Positions 1 through 8,035 of a DNA stretch of 64,000 nt are shown piece after piece (the stretch's first letter is position 1; every line of letters starts with the position of its first letter). Source of the DNA: Herbaspirillum sp. YR522 (lineage in GTDB: Bacteria; Pseudomonadota; Gammaproteobacteria; Burkholderiales; Burkholderiaceae_D). The notes under the pieces are model-generated. The model searched no databases. It was not told the origin of the DNA and saw only the letters and a program-made list of their open reading frames with translations. Made by a program: the position numbers and the translations under genes. The stretch lies in NCBI RefSeq assembly GCF_000282575.1, contig NZ_AKJA01000013.1, positions 1 through 64,000 on the forward strand, written 5' to 3'.

Positions 1-654
1 GGGCACCGGCGGGCCGCCATAGGCCGGTACGTTGCGTCGCACGCCGATGATAGGCAGGGTCTCGGGCATGCCGGAGTGGTAATCCCATCCCAGGCTGTAG
101 GCGTAGTCGGGGCCAAGCGTGGCGCATACCTGTTCGAACCAGGCCGCGTGTTCTTCATCCGCCCCCAGCGCCTGGGCCAGTCCCTGTGGATCGAATTGCG
201 CCAGCGCACGGGCCAGCTCTTCGGCGCTGGCGCCCGGGTTGTCGCCCCAGCCCATGATGGGATTGAAGTTGTAATCGGCCCCCGAGCCATACCAGCCTTC
301 GCGCCAGGGACGCTCGATCCAGTGGCGTGGTCCGGCAAACAGGTGCCAGCGCCAGTGCAATCCCGATGCCTTGGGCCAGCTGTAGAGATAGAGCCGCTGG
401 TAACCGGCGCGATGCAGCTGGCGCACCATCTGCATCAGTCGCGCATGGGGCATGCGGTCGGGCGGGGCACGGCGGAACATGATGGGTGTGCCATCGGCGT
501 GCTGCACCTCGTCCGACGACAGGTTCAAGTCCAGCGTGCGCACCTCGCTGCCGAAGCGCGCGGAAATCCAGCCCGTCATCAGGTTGACGAGCACGATCAC
601 GCCATAGCCGCGATGACGATGAAAGATGACGGTGCCGGGAGCCAGTGGTTTCAT
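1..654 (-). CDS. Hypothetical protein, 3' end outside window
   Basis: The reverse frame is open from an ATG at 654 to the left edge with no stop, giving at least 217 residues (start MKPLAPGTVIFHRHRGYGV). I do not recognise the family. The visible part is rich in Trp, Tyr, His and Arg (for example LHWRWHLFAGPRHWIERPW and GWYGSGADYNFNPIMGWGD), has no signal peptide or membrane segment, and looks like a soluble globular protein. There is no Shine-Dalgarno, but a TATAAT lies only a few bases before the ATG, so the mRNA may be leaderless. The frame is real on codon bias and length. Function unknown. Confidence 0.7.
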   Translation of the reverse strand, partial: MKPLAPGTVIFHRHRGYGVIVLVNLMTGWISARFGSEVRTLDLNLSSDEVQHADGTPIMFRRAPPDRMPHARLMQMVRQLHRAGYQRLYLYSWPKASGLHWRWHLFAGPRHWIERPWREGWYGSGADYNFNPIMGWGDNPGASAEELARALAQFDPQGLAQALGADEEHAAWFEQVCATLGPDYAYSLGWDYHSGMPETLPIIGVRRNVPAYGGPPVP

Positions 655-692
655 ATGCAGTCCATTATAAGACCCATTTGAAGACGCTTCAG
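646..692 (-). promoter_or_regulatory. Candidate promoter giving a leaderless transcript
   Basis: On the minus strand a TATAAT (664-669) is preceded at a 17-base spacing by CTGAAG, a weak -35. The ATG of the left-edge gene (652-654) starts about 9 bases after the -10 box, roughly where transcription itself should begin, and no ribosome binding site fits between them. The -10 match is perfect; the rest is inference. Confidence 0.4.
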
Positions 693-769
693 CGCCGCGC
701 CATGACCGGTAACGGTCCGTGTAAGATACCGGACGGCGGCCACGGCCCTTCACCCCGAACAGGAAAATC

Positions 770-1255
770 ATGAGTCTTCGCATCATCGCCACCGGCGGCA
801 CCTTCGACAAACACTACGACGAAATCGCCGGCCAGCTCGGCTTTGGCACCAGCCACCTGCCGCAGGTGATCGCCCGCGCGCGCATCACCGCCGATGTGGT
901 GCTCGAAGAACTGCCGCTGCTGGATTCGCTGGAAATGCAGGACGCCGACCGCCAGCGCGTACTGGCATCCTGCCGCAGCGCGACCCAGCGCGGCATCGTC
1001 ATCGTGCACGGCACCGACACCATGCAATTGACCGCGCAAGTGCTGGGCCAGGCCGCGCTCGGGTCCACCGTGGTGCTGACCGGCGCCATGATTCCATATG
1101 AAATCGCCAACTCCGACGCCCTGTTCAATTTCGGTTTTGCCTGCGGCGTGGCGCAGGTGCTGGCGCCGGGCGTCTATGTGGCGATGAACGGCCAGGTATT
1201 TGCCTGGAACAAGGTCGCCAAGAACCGCAGCGCCGGCGTATTCGAACAGGCCTGA
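770..1255 (+). CDS. Single-domain asparaginase-like protein
   Basis: 161 residues that match only the N-terminal catalytic domain of type I/II L-asparaginases. The first catalytic threonine motif TGGTFDK lies at residues 8-14 and the second motif HGTDTM at about 79-84; a TGAMIPY segment follows. Full asparaginases have about 320-350 residues with a C-terminal domain that completes the active site of a neighbouring subunit. Here the protein ends with a clean stop after the first domain. Short asparaginase-domain proteins of this size occur in other proteobacteria, so this need not be a fragment. Hydrolysis of asparagine or another amide is likely but not shown. Cytoplasmic, no signal peptide. 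Confidence 0.8.
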   Translation: MSLRIIATGGTFDKHYDEIAGQLGFGTSHLPQVIARARITADVVLEELPLLDSLEMQDADRQRVLASCRSATQRGIVIVHGTDTMQLTAQVLGQAALGSTVVLTGAMIPYEIANSDALFNFGFACGVAQVLAPGVYVAMNGQVFAWNKVAKNRSAGVFEQA

Positions 1256-1297
1256 ACAGCGCCGGCGGGCATTGGCGCGGGGTGCAAACCCCATTAC

Positions 1298-1316
1298 AAT
1301 GAGAAGCATTCTCATC
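1298..1316 (+). promoter_or_regulatory. Fur box upstream of the ECF sigma gene
   Basis: A perfect 7-3-7 inverted repeat, ATGAGAA-GCA-TTCTCAT (1299-1315), matches the core of the Fur operator. It sits about 20 bases before the sigma-factor start at 1335, where it would cover the promoter. This implies that the sigma/anti-sigma pair is made only when iron is scarce. Confidence 0.75.
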
Positions 1317-1334
1317 TCATTGGACATCATCGCC

Positions 1335-1853
1335 ATGCGCGAAGCGGCCCGCTTTTCTGACAACGACATAGCCGGGCTATATGGCGGCCATCAACGCTGG
1401 CTGCTGGGTTGGGTGCGACGACGTACCGACAATGCCGAACTGGCCGCAGACCTGGTCCAGGACACCTTCGTGCGTATCATCACGTCCCGGCGCGATTTCT
1501 ACCTGGACCAGGCGCGCGCCTTGCTGACCACCATCGCCCGTGGGCTGGTCATCGATCATTTCCGGCGTTGTGCGCTGGAAGCGACCTTCCTCGAAGCCCT
1601 GGCGCAATTGCCGCAGCAACAGGCTCCCTCCCCGGAGGCGCGCCAGATCGTGCTGGAAACCCTGAACCAGGTCGACGCCATGCTGGCCTCGCTGCCGACC
1701 AAGGTACGCACCGCCTTCCTGCTGTCGCAGCTCGATGGCCTGAGCTACGCCGAAATCGCACGCCAGCTCGACGTTTCACTCAGTTCCGTGCAGCAATACA
1801 TGACCCGCGCCTTTGCCGCCTGCTATCGCGTGCAATACGGCGAGCCGGCATGA
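1335..1853 (+). CDS. ECF sigma factor, FecI type
   Basis: 172 residues. Region 2 is seen around residues 8-75 (LYGGHQRWLLGWVRRRTDNA, AADLVQDTFVRI) and region 4 near the C terminus (LPTKVRTAFLLSQLDGLSYAEIARQLDVSLSSVQQYM cut here into its motif LDGLSYAEIA plus helix). It is the cytoplasmic output of a surface-signalling system that directs RNA polymerase to an iron-uptake receptor gene. I start it at 1335; an in-frame ATG at 1299 lies inside the Fur box and would add 12 poor residues. Its stop overlaps the start of the fecR-like gene (ATGA), so the two are translationally coupled. Confidence 0.9.
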   Translation: MREAARFSDNDIAGLYGGHQRWLLGWVRRRTDNAELAADLVQDTFVRIITSRRDFYLDQARALLTTIARGLVIDHFRRCALEATFLEALAQLPQQQAPSPEARQIVLETLNQVDAMLASLPTKVRTAFLLSQLDGLSYAEIARQLDVSLSSVQQYMTRAFAACYRVQYGEPA

Positions 1854-2851
1854 CCGCCACCGTCGACACGACACGCAACGATGCCGACAATCCGGTGCCC
1901 GGCGTGGTGGCCGCCGCCATCGACTGGATGGTGTGCCTGCAGTCGGGCCACGCCACCAGCGCCGAGCACGAGGCCTGCCGCCTCTGGCGCAAGCAGCACG
2001 CCAGCCACGAGCTGGCATGGTCGCGGCTGCAGGGCTTGCGCGAGGGCGTGGCCAGCTTGCCGCCCGCGCTGGCCCATGCCACCGTCGGCGACAGCGCGAC
2101 CCGCCGCAAGCACGCGCGGCGCTTCGCAATGAAGACCCTGGGGGTACTGCTGGGTGTGGGGGTGATGGGCGGCATCGCCAATCGGGCGCCCTGGCAGCCC
2201 TGGCTGGCCCGCTTCAGCACCGGCACCGGACAACGGCGCCAGGTGGTGCTCGACGATGGCACCGTGCTCGAACTCAATACCGCCACTGCCATCGATATCC
2301 AATTCGACCATCACATCCGCCTGGTGCAACTGCATCGCGGCGAGATCCTGGTCACCACCGCGCCCGACAATCACGCACGGCATCGCCCGTTCGTCGTACA
2401 GACGCGCCAGGGCTCGGCGCGTGCGCTGGGCACCCGCTTCCGGGTACATGACCATGATGACGCCATCATGGTCGCGGTGTTCCAGGGTGCGGTCCAATAC
2501 AGCGGCAAGCGCTCCGGTGTGACCACCCGCATCGACGCCGGCGCTCAGGGCTGGTTCGACGCCGACGGCCCGCGCAGCGCTCAGGCCCGTGCCGATGACG
2601 ACGCCGTGGCGTGGAAAGACGGCATGATCGTCGCCAACCGCATGCCGCTGGGGCAGTTGGTGGCCGAATTGGACCGTTATCGCAGTGGTTGGCTGCGCTG
2701 CGACGACGCGGTCGCCGACCTGCCCATCTCGGGCGTGTTCCCGATCGACCAGCCGGGCCGCATACTGGCCGCCGTGATCCGGACCCTGCCGGTGCAGGTG
2801 GACGCCTTCACGTCCTACTGGATCACCCTGCGCGCCAGGCAACCGGCCTGA
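1850..2851 (+). CDS. FecR-type anti-sigma / signal transducer
   Basis: 333 residues. The N-terminal cytoplasmic DUF4880-like part (AAIDWMVCLQSGHAT ... WRKQHASHELAWSRL) binds sigma. A membrane segment lies near residues 95-115 (MKTLGVLLGVGVMGG), and the periplasmic FecR domain (QVVLDDGTVLELNTAT ... ALGTRFRVHDHDD) receives the signal from the TonB receptor's N-terminal domain. The start is fixed by the ATGA overlap with the sigma gene. The set sigma-FecR-receptor is in the standard order and on one strand, so they very probably work together. Confidence 0.9.
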   Translation: MTATVDTTRNDADNPVPGVVAAAIDWMVCLQSGHATSAEHEACRLWRKQHASHELAWSRLQGLREGVASLPPALAHATVGDSATRRKHARRFAMKTLGVLLGVGVMGGIANRAPWQPWLARFSTGTGQRRQVVLDDGTVLELNTATAIDIQFDHHIRLVQLHRGEILVTTAPDNHARHRPFVVQTRQGSARALGTRFRVHDHDDAIMVAVFQGAVQYSGKRSGVTTRIDAGAQGWFDADGPRSAQARADDDAVAWKDGMIVANRMPLGQLVAELDRYRSGWLRCDDAVADLPISGVFPIDQPGRILAAVIRTLPVQVDAFTSYWITLRARQPA

Positions 2852-2932
2852 TTTATTTTCAATCCCGCCTGCAGGTTTTCGTGACTCGTCCGGTTTACCT
2901 GGTAGCACCGTTGCCAATCAATCCGACCGACC

Positions 2933-5332
2933 ATGAAAACCCAGTTCAATCTACGCGCCCTGGCGCTTTGCCCTCGCCCCCTGACCGGGCTGACCGTCCT
3001 GGCCGTCCTGCTGGCGCCCGGCGCCCAGCTGCATGCGCAAGCCGTCGACACCGCGCGCCTGGCATTCGAGATCCCCGCCGGGCCGCTGGGCCGGGCGCTG
3101 AACCAGTTCGCGCGACGCGCAGGCGTATTGCTGTCGTTCTCTCCGCAAGCCACCCAGGAGCGCCGAAGCGCCGCCCTCTCCGGTCGCTATACGGTCGATG
3201 AAGGCTTTGCCGCCTTGCTGGCCGGCAGCGGCCTGCAGGCGATCCGGCAGGCCGATGGCGCCTATGCCATCGCCGCCATCGCTGCCAGTGCCGACCCGTT
3301 GCCGCAGGTCGTCGTCGCCGCCCAGCAGGAGAGCGTCACCGGGCAACTGGGCGGCCTGCTGGCGCGACGCGCCGCCTCGGCCATGAAGACCGACACCCCG
3401 ATCCTCGAGACCCCGCAATCGTTGTCGGTGGCCACCGCCGACCAGATCGAAGCCACCAAGGCGCAGTCGCTGGCCGAGGCGCTCGACTACACTCCGGGCG
3501 TGATCAGCCAGGCCTCATCCTTCAACCGCATGGTAGACGACGTGCGCGTGCGCGGCTTCAACCTGGCCAATGCCAACACCGGCATGCTGCGCGACGGCAT
3601 GAAGTACCAGCCCAGCGTGTATGACAGTTCGCAGGAACCGTATGGCCTGGAACGACTGGAGGTGCTGCGCGGCGCCGCCTCGGTACTGTACGGGCAGCTC
3701 AGTCCGGGCGGTGTCATCAATGCCGTCAGCAAACGGCCCACGGCCGATCCGTATCACGAGATCACTGCCGATATCGGCAGCAACCACCGCAGGCAGGTCA
3801 CGGGTGATTTCTCCGGGCCGCTCTCGCAGGACGGCGCCTGGAGCTATCGCCTCACCGCGCTGGTGCGCCAGGCCGACACCGGCATCGACCATATCGACGA
3901 CAACAAGACCTACCTGGCCCCGGCACTGACCTGGCGTCCGTCGGCGCGCACCTCGCTCACGCTGCTGGGCAGCTACCAGCACATGCGCACCCGCTTCGTG
4001 GCGCCAGCCTCGGCCGCACTGACGGTCAACGGCACGATCCCGCGCAATTTCTTCATCGGCGAACCCGGCTACGACCGTTATGACAGCGAGGTCTATTCGG
4101 GCGGCTACGTGTTCGAGCACGCCTTCGACGACGACCTCAAGCTGCGCCACAACCTGCGCTATTTCAATGGTGACGCGGTCTTCAACTACCTGTCCTATGG
4201 CACGCTCAATGCCAGCACCGGCCTCACCACCCGTGGCGTGGTCAACCGCGCCGAGAAATCGGAGGGGCTCACCACCGATACCTCGCTGGAAATGAACTTC
4301 GGCAGTCCCACCCTGCGTCACAAGGTACTGGCCGGCATCGATTACTTCGACAGCACCTATGACTCCAAGCGCTATGCCGGCACGGTCGCGGCCATCAACA
4401 TGCGCAATCCGGTGTATGGCGCCACGCCGGTGATCGGCACCGCCAACAATGGTTCGCGTACCGAAAGCCAGCAGTTCGGCCTGTACCTGCAAGACCAGAT
4501 GAAACTGGCCGACAAGCTGGTGTGGCTGGGGGGCGCCCGCCAGGACTGGGTCGACAGCAGCGTGACCACCTACGGTAACAACCGTCGCACGCCGGCCCGC
4601 GATTCGGCGCTGACCGCGCGCACCGGCCTGGTCTATTTTGCCGACAACGGCCTGGCCCCCTACGCGTCCTTCGGCCAGTCGTTTGCACCGCAGGCGGGGG
4701 GCGATCGCCTGGGCAACAATTTCAAACCCACCGAAAGCGACCAGTTCGAGGTCGGCATCCGCTACCAGCCGCAAGGCGGCAGGACCCTGATGAGTGCCGC
4801 CCTGTACCAGATCGACCAGACCAACGGCCTGACGGTCGACCCGGTCGATTCGACCTATTCGGTGCAGACCGCCGAGTTGCGCTCGCGCGGCCTCGAACTG
4901 GAAGCGCGCTCGACGTTCGGCCGCCTGGACCTGATCGCCAACTATACCTACACCGACGCCCGCACCACCCGCAGCAACCTGGCCAGCGAAATCGGCCAAC
5001 GGGTCTCTGGCGTGCCCTACCATGCCGCCTCGACCTGGGCGCAATACGATTTCGGCGGGGTCGGCCTGCCGGGCATGAAGGCGGGCGTGGGCGTGCGCTA
5101 CCAGGGCCAGGTACCGGTGGCCGGACTGAGCAGCCAGATCGCCGGTCGCACCCTGGTCGATGCCATGCTGGCCTATGACCTGCAACAGCTGGGCAGCGCA
5201 TGGCGCGGCCTGCAACTGAAGATCAATGCCAAGAACCTGTTCAACCGCGACTACGTCCAGTGCGTGGCGGCCACCGGTTGCCGCTATGGCGAAGAGCGCA
5301 ATGTCATCGCCACCATAAGCTATCGCTGGTAG
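2933..5332 (+). CDS. TonB-dependent siderophore receptor with STN signalling domain
   Basis: 799 residues, normal for FpvA/FecA-like transducing receptors. A signal peptide ends near HAQ (residue 35-36). An STN domain follows (about 40-105: FEIPAGPLGRALNQFARRAG, VDEGFAALLAGSGLQA), then a TonB-box-like LPQVVVAAQ, the plug (TPILETPQSLSVAT ... LERLEVLRGAASVLYGQ) and a 22-strand barrel ending in aromatic Trp (ISYRW). It imports a ferric siderophore across the outer membrane, and its STN domain talks to the FecR-like protein just upstream. Which siderophore cannot be read from sequence. No siderophore synthesis genes are in the window, so the ligand may come from other microbes. Confidence 0.92.
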   Translation: MKTQFNLRALALCPRPLTGLTVLAVLLAPGAQLHAQAVDTARLAFEIPAGPLGRALNQFARRAGVLLSFSPQATQERRSAALSGRYTVDEGFAALLAGSGLQAIRQADGAYAIAAIAASADPLPQVVVAAQQESVTGQLGGLLARRAASAMKTDTPILETPQSLSVATADQIEATKAQSLAEALDYTPGVISQASSFNRMVDDVRVRGFNLANANTGMLRDGMKYQPSVYDSSQEPYGLERLEVLRGAASVLYGQLSPGGVINAVSKRPTADPYHEITADIGSNHRRQVTGDFSGPLSQDGAWSYRLTALVRQADTGIDHIDDNKTYLAPALTWRPSARTSLTLLGSYQHMRTRFVAPASAALTVNGTIPRNFFIGEPGYDRYDSEVYSGGYVFEHAFDDDLKLRHNLRYFNGDAVFNYLSYGTLNASTGLTTRGVVNRAEKSEGLTTDTSLEMNFGSPTLRHKVLAGIDYFDSTYDSKRYAGTVAAINMRNPVYGATPVIGTANNGSRTESQQFGLYLQDQMKLADKLVWLGGARQDWVDSSVTTYGNNRRTPARDSALTARTGLVYFADNGLAPYASFGQSFAPQAGGDRLGNNFKPTESDQFEVGIRYQPQGGRTLMSAALYQIDQTNGLTVDPVDSTYSVQTAELRSRGLELEARSTFGRLDLIANYTYTDARTTRSNLASEIGQRVSGVPYHAASTWAQYDFGGVGLPGMKAGVGVRYQGQVPVAGLSSQIAGRTLVDAMLAYDLQQLGSAWRGLQLKINAKNLFNRDYVQCVAATGCRYGEERNVIATISYRW

Positions 5333-5338
5333 AGGCGA

Positions 5339-6241
5339 TCAGCCCGGCTGCTGCAGCCGGGCCCAGTCACGACAGAACGCCAGCAACGCGGCCAGGCTGG
5401 GCGAGGCCGCCCGATGGCGGCTGACCACCATGTAGAAATGGCGCCGCAGGGTCGGCAAGGCGGTTGCCAGCTCCAGCAACTTGCCGGCCTCGATCAGGTC
5501 CTGCACCACCGCCCGCGACAGGCAGGAAATACCCAGGCCCTCGGCGGTGGCGCGCTTGATGGCCTCGGAATTGCCGAACTCGAACGACGACGGCAAGTGA
5601 TGCAGGTAGGGAATGAGCGCATGCTCGACCGCCTCGCGGGTACCCGAACCGGCTTCGCGCAGTAGCCATTCGGCCTGTCGCAGCTGCTTCAGGCCAATCT
5701 TGCGGCCATCGCCGACGATGGGATGCCCGGGCGCCGCCACCACGATCAGTTCGTCGGTCATCCAGGGCTCGACGTCGACGTCGTCGGCGTGGCAGGGCCC
5801 TTCGATCAATGCCGCATCCACCTCGAAATTGACCACTGCGGCGACGATGTCGGCCGTATTGGCCACCAGCGCCCTGACCCGCGCGCCGGCATGGGTTTGC
5901 CGATAGGCCGCGACCATCGCCGGCAGCATGTAGCTGCCGATCGTGGTGGAGGCGCCGATATGCAGTTCGCTGCCGGCGTGCGGATCGACGAACTGGCGCT
6001 CTATCGTCTGCGCCAGGTCGAGCATATGGCGCGCCTGCGGCAACAGGCGGCGGCCGCTGTCATTCAACACCAGCCGCTTGCCCACCCGGTCGAACAACTG
6101 CACACCCAGCGAATGCTCCAGCTCGTTCAAGGCGGCGCTGGCGGCCGACTGCGACAAGGCCACCAGCGCCGCGGCCGCAGTGGTCGAGCCGGACTGCGCC
6201 ACGGCCAGGAATATCTGCAGCTGGCGCAGGCTTATCTTCAT
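5339..6241 (-). CDS. yeiE: LysR-family regulator, YeiE-like
   Basis: 300 residues. The N-terminal winged helix (MKISLRQLQIFLAVAQSGSTT ... LSQSAASAALNELE) is followed by a LysR substrate-binding domain. The start at 6241 is chosen because GGGAG stands just before it; an upstream in-frame ATG at 6283 would run into the operator. It is divergent from the YeiH gene, the same pairing as yeiE-yeiH in enterobacteria, so it probably controls that transporter. The ligand is unknown from sequence. It ends seven bases after the receptor gene, convergent with it. Confidence 0.85.
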   Translation of the reverse strand: MKISLRQLQIFLAVAQSGSTTAAAALVALSQSAASAALNELEHSLGVQLFDRVGKRLVLNDSGRRLLPQARHMLDLAQTIERQFVDPHAGSELHIGASTTIGSYMLPAMVAAYRQTHAGARVRALVANTADIVAAVVNFEVDAALIEGPCHADDVDVEPWMTDELIVVAAPGHPIVGDGRKIGLKQLRQAEWLLREAGSGTREAVEHALIPYLHHLPSSFEFGNSEAIKRATAEGLGISCLSRAVVQDLIEAGKLLELATALPTLRRHFYMVVSRHRAASPSLAALLAFCRDWARLQQPG

Positions 6242-6277
6242 GCTCCCACCATTCGAGAAAAAATACGTTGCATAGCG

Positions 6278-6298
6278 AACCAACCTGTTTAATTGGTT
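6278..6298. promoter_or_regulatory. Inverted repeat, probable LysR operator
   Basis: AACCAA (6278-6283) and TTGGTT (6293-6298) form a perfect 6-9-6 inverted repeat within the 139-bp gap between the divergent yeiE and yeiH genes. Dyads of this size in such a gap are typical LysR recognition sites, so I infer binding by the YeiE-like protein. Confidence 0.5.
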
Positions 6299-6380
6299 GA
6301 TATTAGCAAGATAACGCGTTTTTCTTTTATATTTCCGTCACGTACAGTGCGCTCCATCACAAGAAAACATCGACAGCGCC

Positions 6381-7430
6381 ATGCGTACCGCCAGCCAACC
6401 TCACTCCTTCAACCCATTCTTGCCGTTTGTGCCCGGCCTGCTGCTGGCCGCAGCCGTCGGCTGGGCCGCGATGCAGCTGGGCGAGATCGGCTGGTTGCAG
6501 GGACACGGCTTGTCGGCGCTGACCATCGCCATCGTGATGGGCATCGCGATCGGCAATACGGCGTATCCGCGCCTGGCGCCGCGCTGCGGCGAGGGCGTGC
6601 GGCTGTCCAAGCAGACGCTGCTGCGGGCAGGGATCATTCTCTATGGCTTTCGCCTGACCTTGCAGGACATCGCCCATGTCGGGGTGGCCGGCGTGGTGAT
6701 CGACGCCGCCATGCTGATGTCGACCTTCGGCCTGGCCTGGCTGGTGGGGGTCAAGCTGCTGCGGCTCGAACGCGATGCGGCCCTGCTGATCGGCGCCGGC
6801 AGCGCCATCTGCGGCGCCGCCGCGGTCATGGCGACGGAGCCGGTACTGCGGGCCCGCAGCGAACAGGTGACGGTGGCCATCTCGACCGTGGTGATCTTCG
6901 GCTCGCTGGCGATCTTCCTCTACCCACTGCTGTACACCCTGCAACCGGCACCGGCCTGGGGCCTGCGTCTACCCGACTTCGGCATCTACATCGGCTCGAC
7001 AGTGCATGAAGTGGCGCAGGTGCTGGCCGCGGCCCGCTCGATCGACCAGCATACGGCCGATACCGCCGTCATCGCCAAGATGGTCCGGGTCATGATGCTC
7101 GCGCCGTTCCTGCTGATGCTGTCGATCAAGGCCGGCCCGGTCCCTGGCGGTCAACGCAGCAAGTTGTCGATCCCGTGGTTCGCCTTCGCATTCATCGGCG
7201 TGGTGCTGTTCAACTCGGTCGCGCCGCTGCCGCGCGAACTGAACCGGCTGGTGATGCAGTTCGACACGCTGCTGCTGGCCATGGCAATGGCCGCGCTGGG
7301 CTTGACTACGCACCTGTCGGCGATTCGCCATGCCGGGGCCCGGCCGATCGTGCTGGGGGCGGTGCTGTTCGCCTGGCTGGTCGTCGGCGGTGCGCTGGTC
7401 AATGGCGCACTGGGGCGCCTGCTGGGATAG
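6381..7430 (+). CDS. yeiH: YeiH/UPF0324 family membrane transporter
   Basis: 349 residues with about ten hydrophobic segments. Family signatures are TLLRAGIILYGFRLTLQDI near residue 80, GAGSAICGAAAVMATEPVL near 135 and the GSTVHEVAQVLAAA motif near 200. The family is described as putative sulfate/sulfonate-type exporters on weak evidence. Inner membrane. It is divergent from the LysR regulator and abuts the next gene's stop codon (convergent). Confidence 0.87.
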   Translation: MRTASQPHSFNPFLPFVPGLLLAAAVGWAAMQLGEIGWLQGHGLSALTIAIVMGIAIGNTAYPRLAPRCGEGVRLSKQTLLRAGIILYGFRLTLQDIAHVGVAGVVIDAAMLMSTFGLAWLVGVKLLRLERDAALLIGAGSAICGAAAVMATEPVLRARSEQVTVAISTVVIFGSLAIFLYPLLYTLQPAPAWGLRLPDFGIYIGSTVHEVAQVLAAARSIDQHTADTAVIAKMVRVMMLAPFLLMLSIKAGPVPGGQRSKLSIPWFAFAFIGVVLFNSVAPLPRELNRLVMQFDTLLLAMAMAALGLTTHLSAIRHAGARPIVLGAVLFAWLVVGGALVNGALGRLLG

Positions 7431-7901
7431 TCAGTGCAGTGAGCCCTTGATGCTCATCTCGCGAATGATGCGCACCGTATCGATATCGGCTTCCTGGTAG
7501 GCCGAGCGCCTGAATTCGTTATAGAAGGCTTCGCTGCCGTCGACGTCCTCGGGCTGGCCGTCGTCGTACTCGAAGCGCACGAACAACTGTTCCGGCTGCG
7601 GCTCTTCGATGGTCATGCTCATGCGCGAGGCAGCGATCTCTCCCTGGGACGGGACCTCGTAGAGCACCTGGATCTGCGGCAGGTAGGTGACCTTGTCGCG
7701 GATCACCAGTTCGCCGTAGCGCAATTCGCGGCGCACCCCATCCATGCTCTTGTCGCTCAGGCGGCAATCGTCGAGATGCGGCATGAACAACTTCGGCAGT
7801 TCGGCGCGCATGACCAGGCCTTGCCACAACTGTTCGCGGGTAAGTGGATCGAGCAGCGGATTGAGCGGATCGTTGATCTGGATCAGATGGTTGAATTTCA
7901 T
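7431..7901 (-). CDS. SRPBCC family protein (DUF1857/AtaL-like)
   Basis: 156 residues starting MKFNHLIQINDPLNPLLDPL, the characteristic N terminus of DUF1857 proteins, with the LTREQLWQGLVMRAE helix next and a C-terminal helix (EADIDTVRIIREMSIKG). The fold is the helix-grip of START/SRPBCC proteins, which bind hydrophobic ligands. No catalytic function is known. I use the ATG at 7901 because homologous proteins start there; in-frame ATGs upstream (to 7967) add unlike residues. Its stop abuts the yeiH stop. Confidence 0.8.
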   Translation of the reverse strand: MKFNHLIQINDPLNPLLDPLTREQLWQGLVMRAELPKLFMPHLDDCRLSDKSMDGVRRELRYGELVIRDKVTYLPQIQVLYEVPSQGEIAASRMSMTIEEPQPEQLFVRFEYDDGQPEDVDGSEAFYNEFRRSAYQEADIDTVRIIREMSIKGSLH

Positions 7902-8035
7902 GTTGATGTCCGGCATGTCCGGATGAACGGATTGGTTGCTGCGCATTGTCCCACAATGGGAGCGCACCCGGCGCCGCTGCTACAATGGCGCCCTAGCTGC
8001 ATTTACCCTCCTGCCCCTGCCCCCGAGCCTCGCCT

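Noticed and set aside
1299-1334. Upstream ATG for the ECF sigma gene
   Set aside because: The codon lies in the Fur dyad and the added residues do not resemble the family.
3515-5215. 566-codon reverse frame
   Set aside because: Lies opposite the TonB receptor gene; the real protein is on the plus strand.
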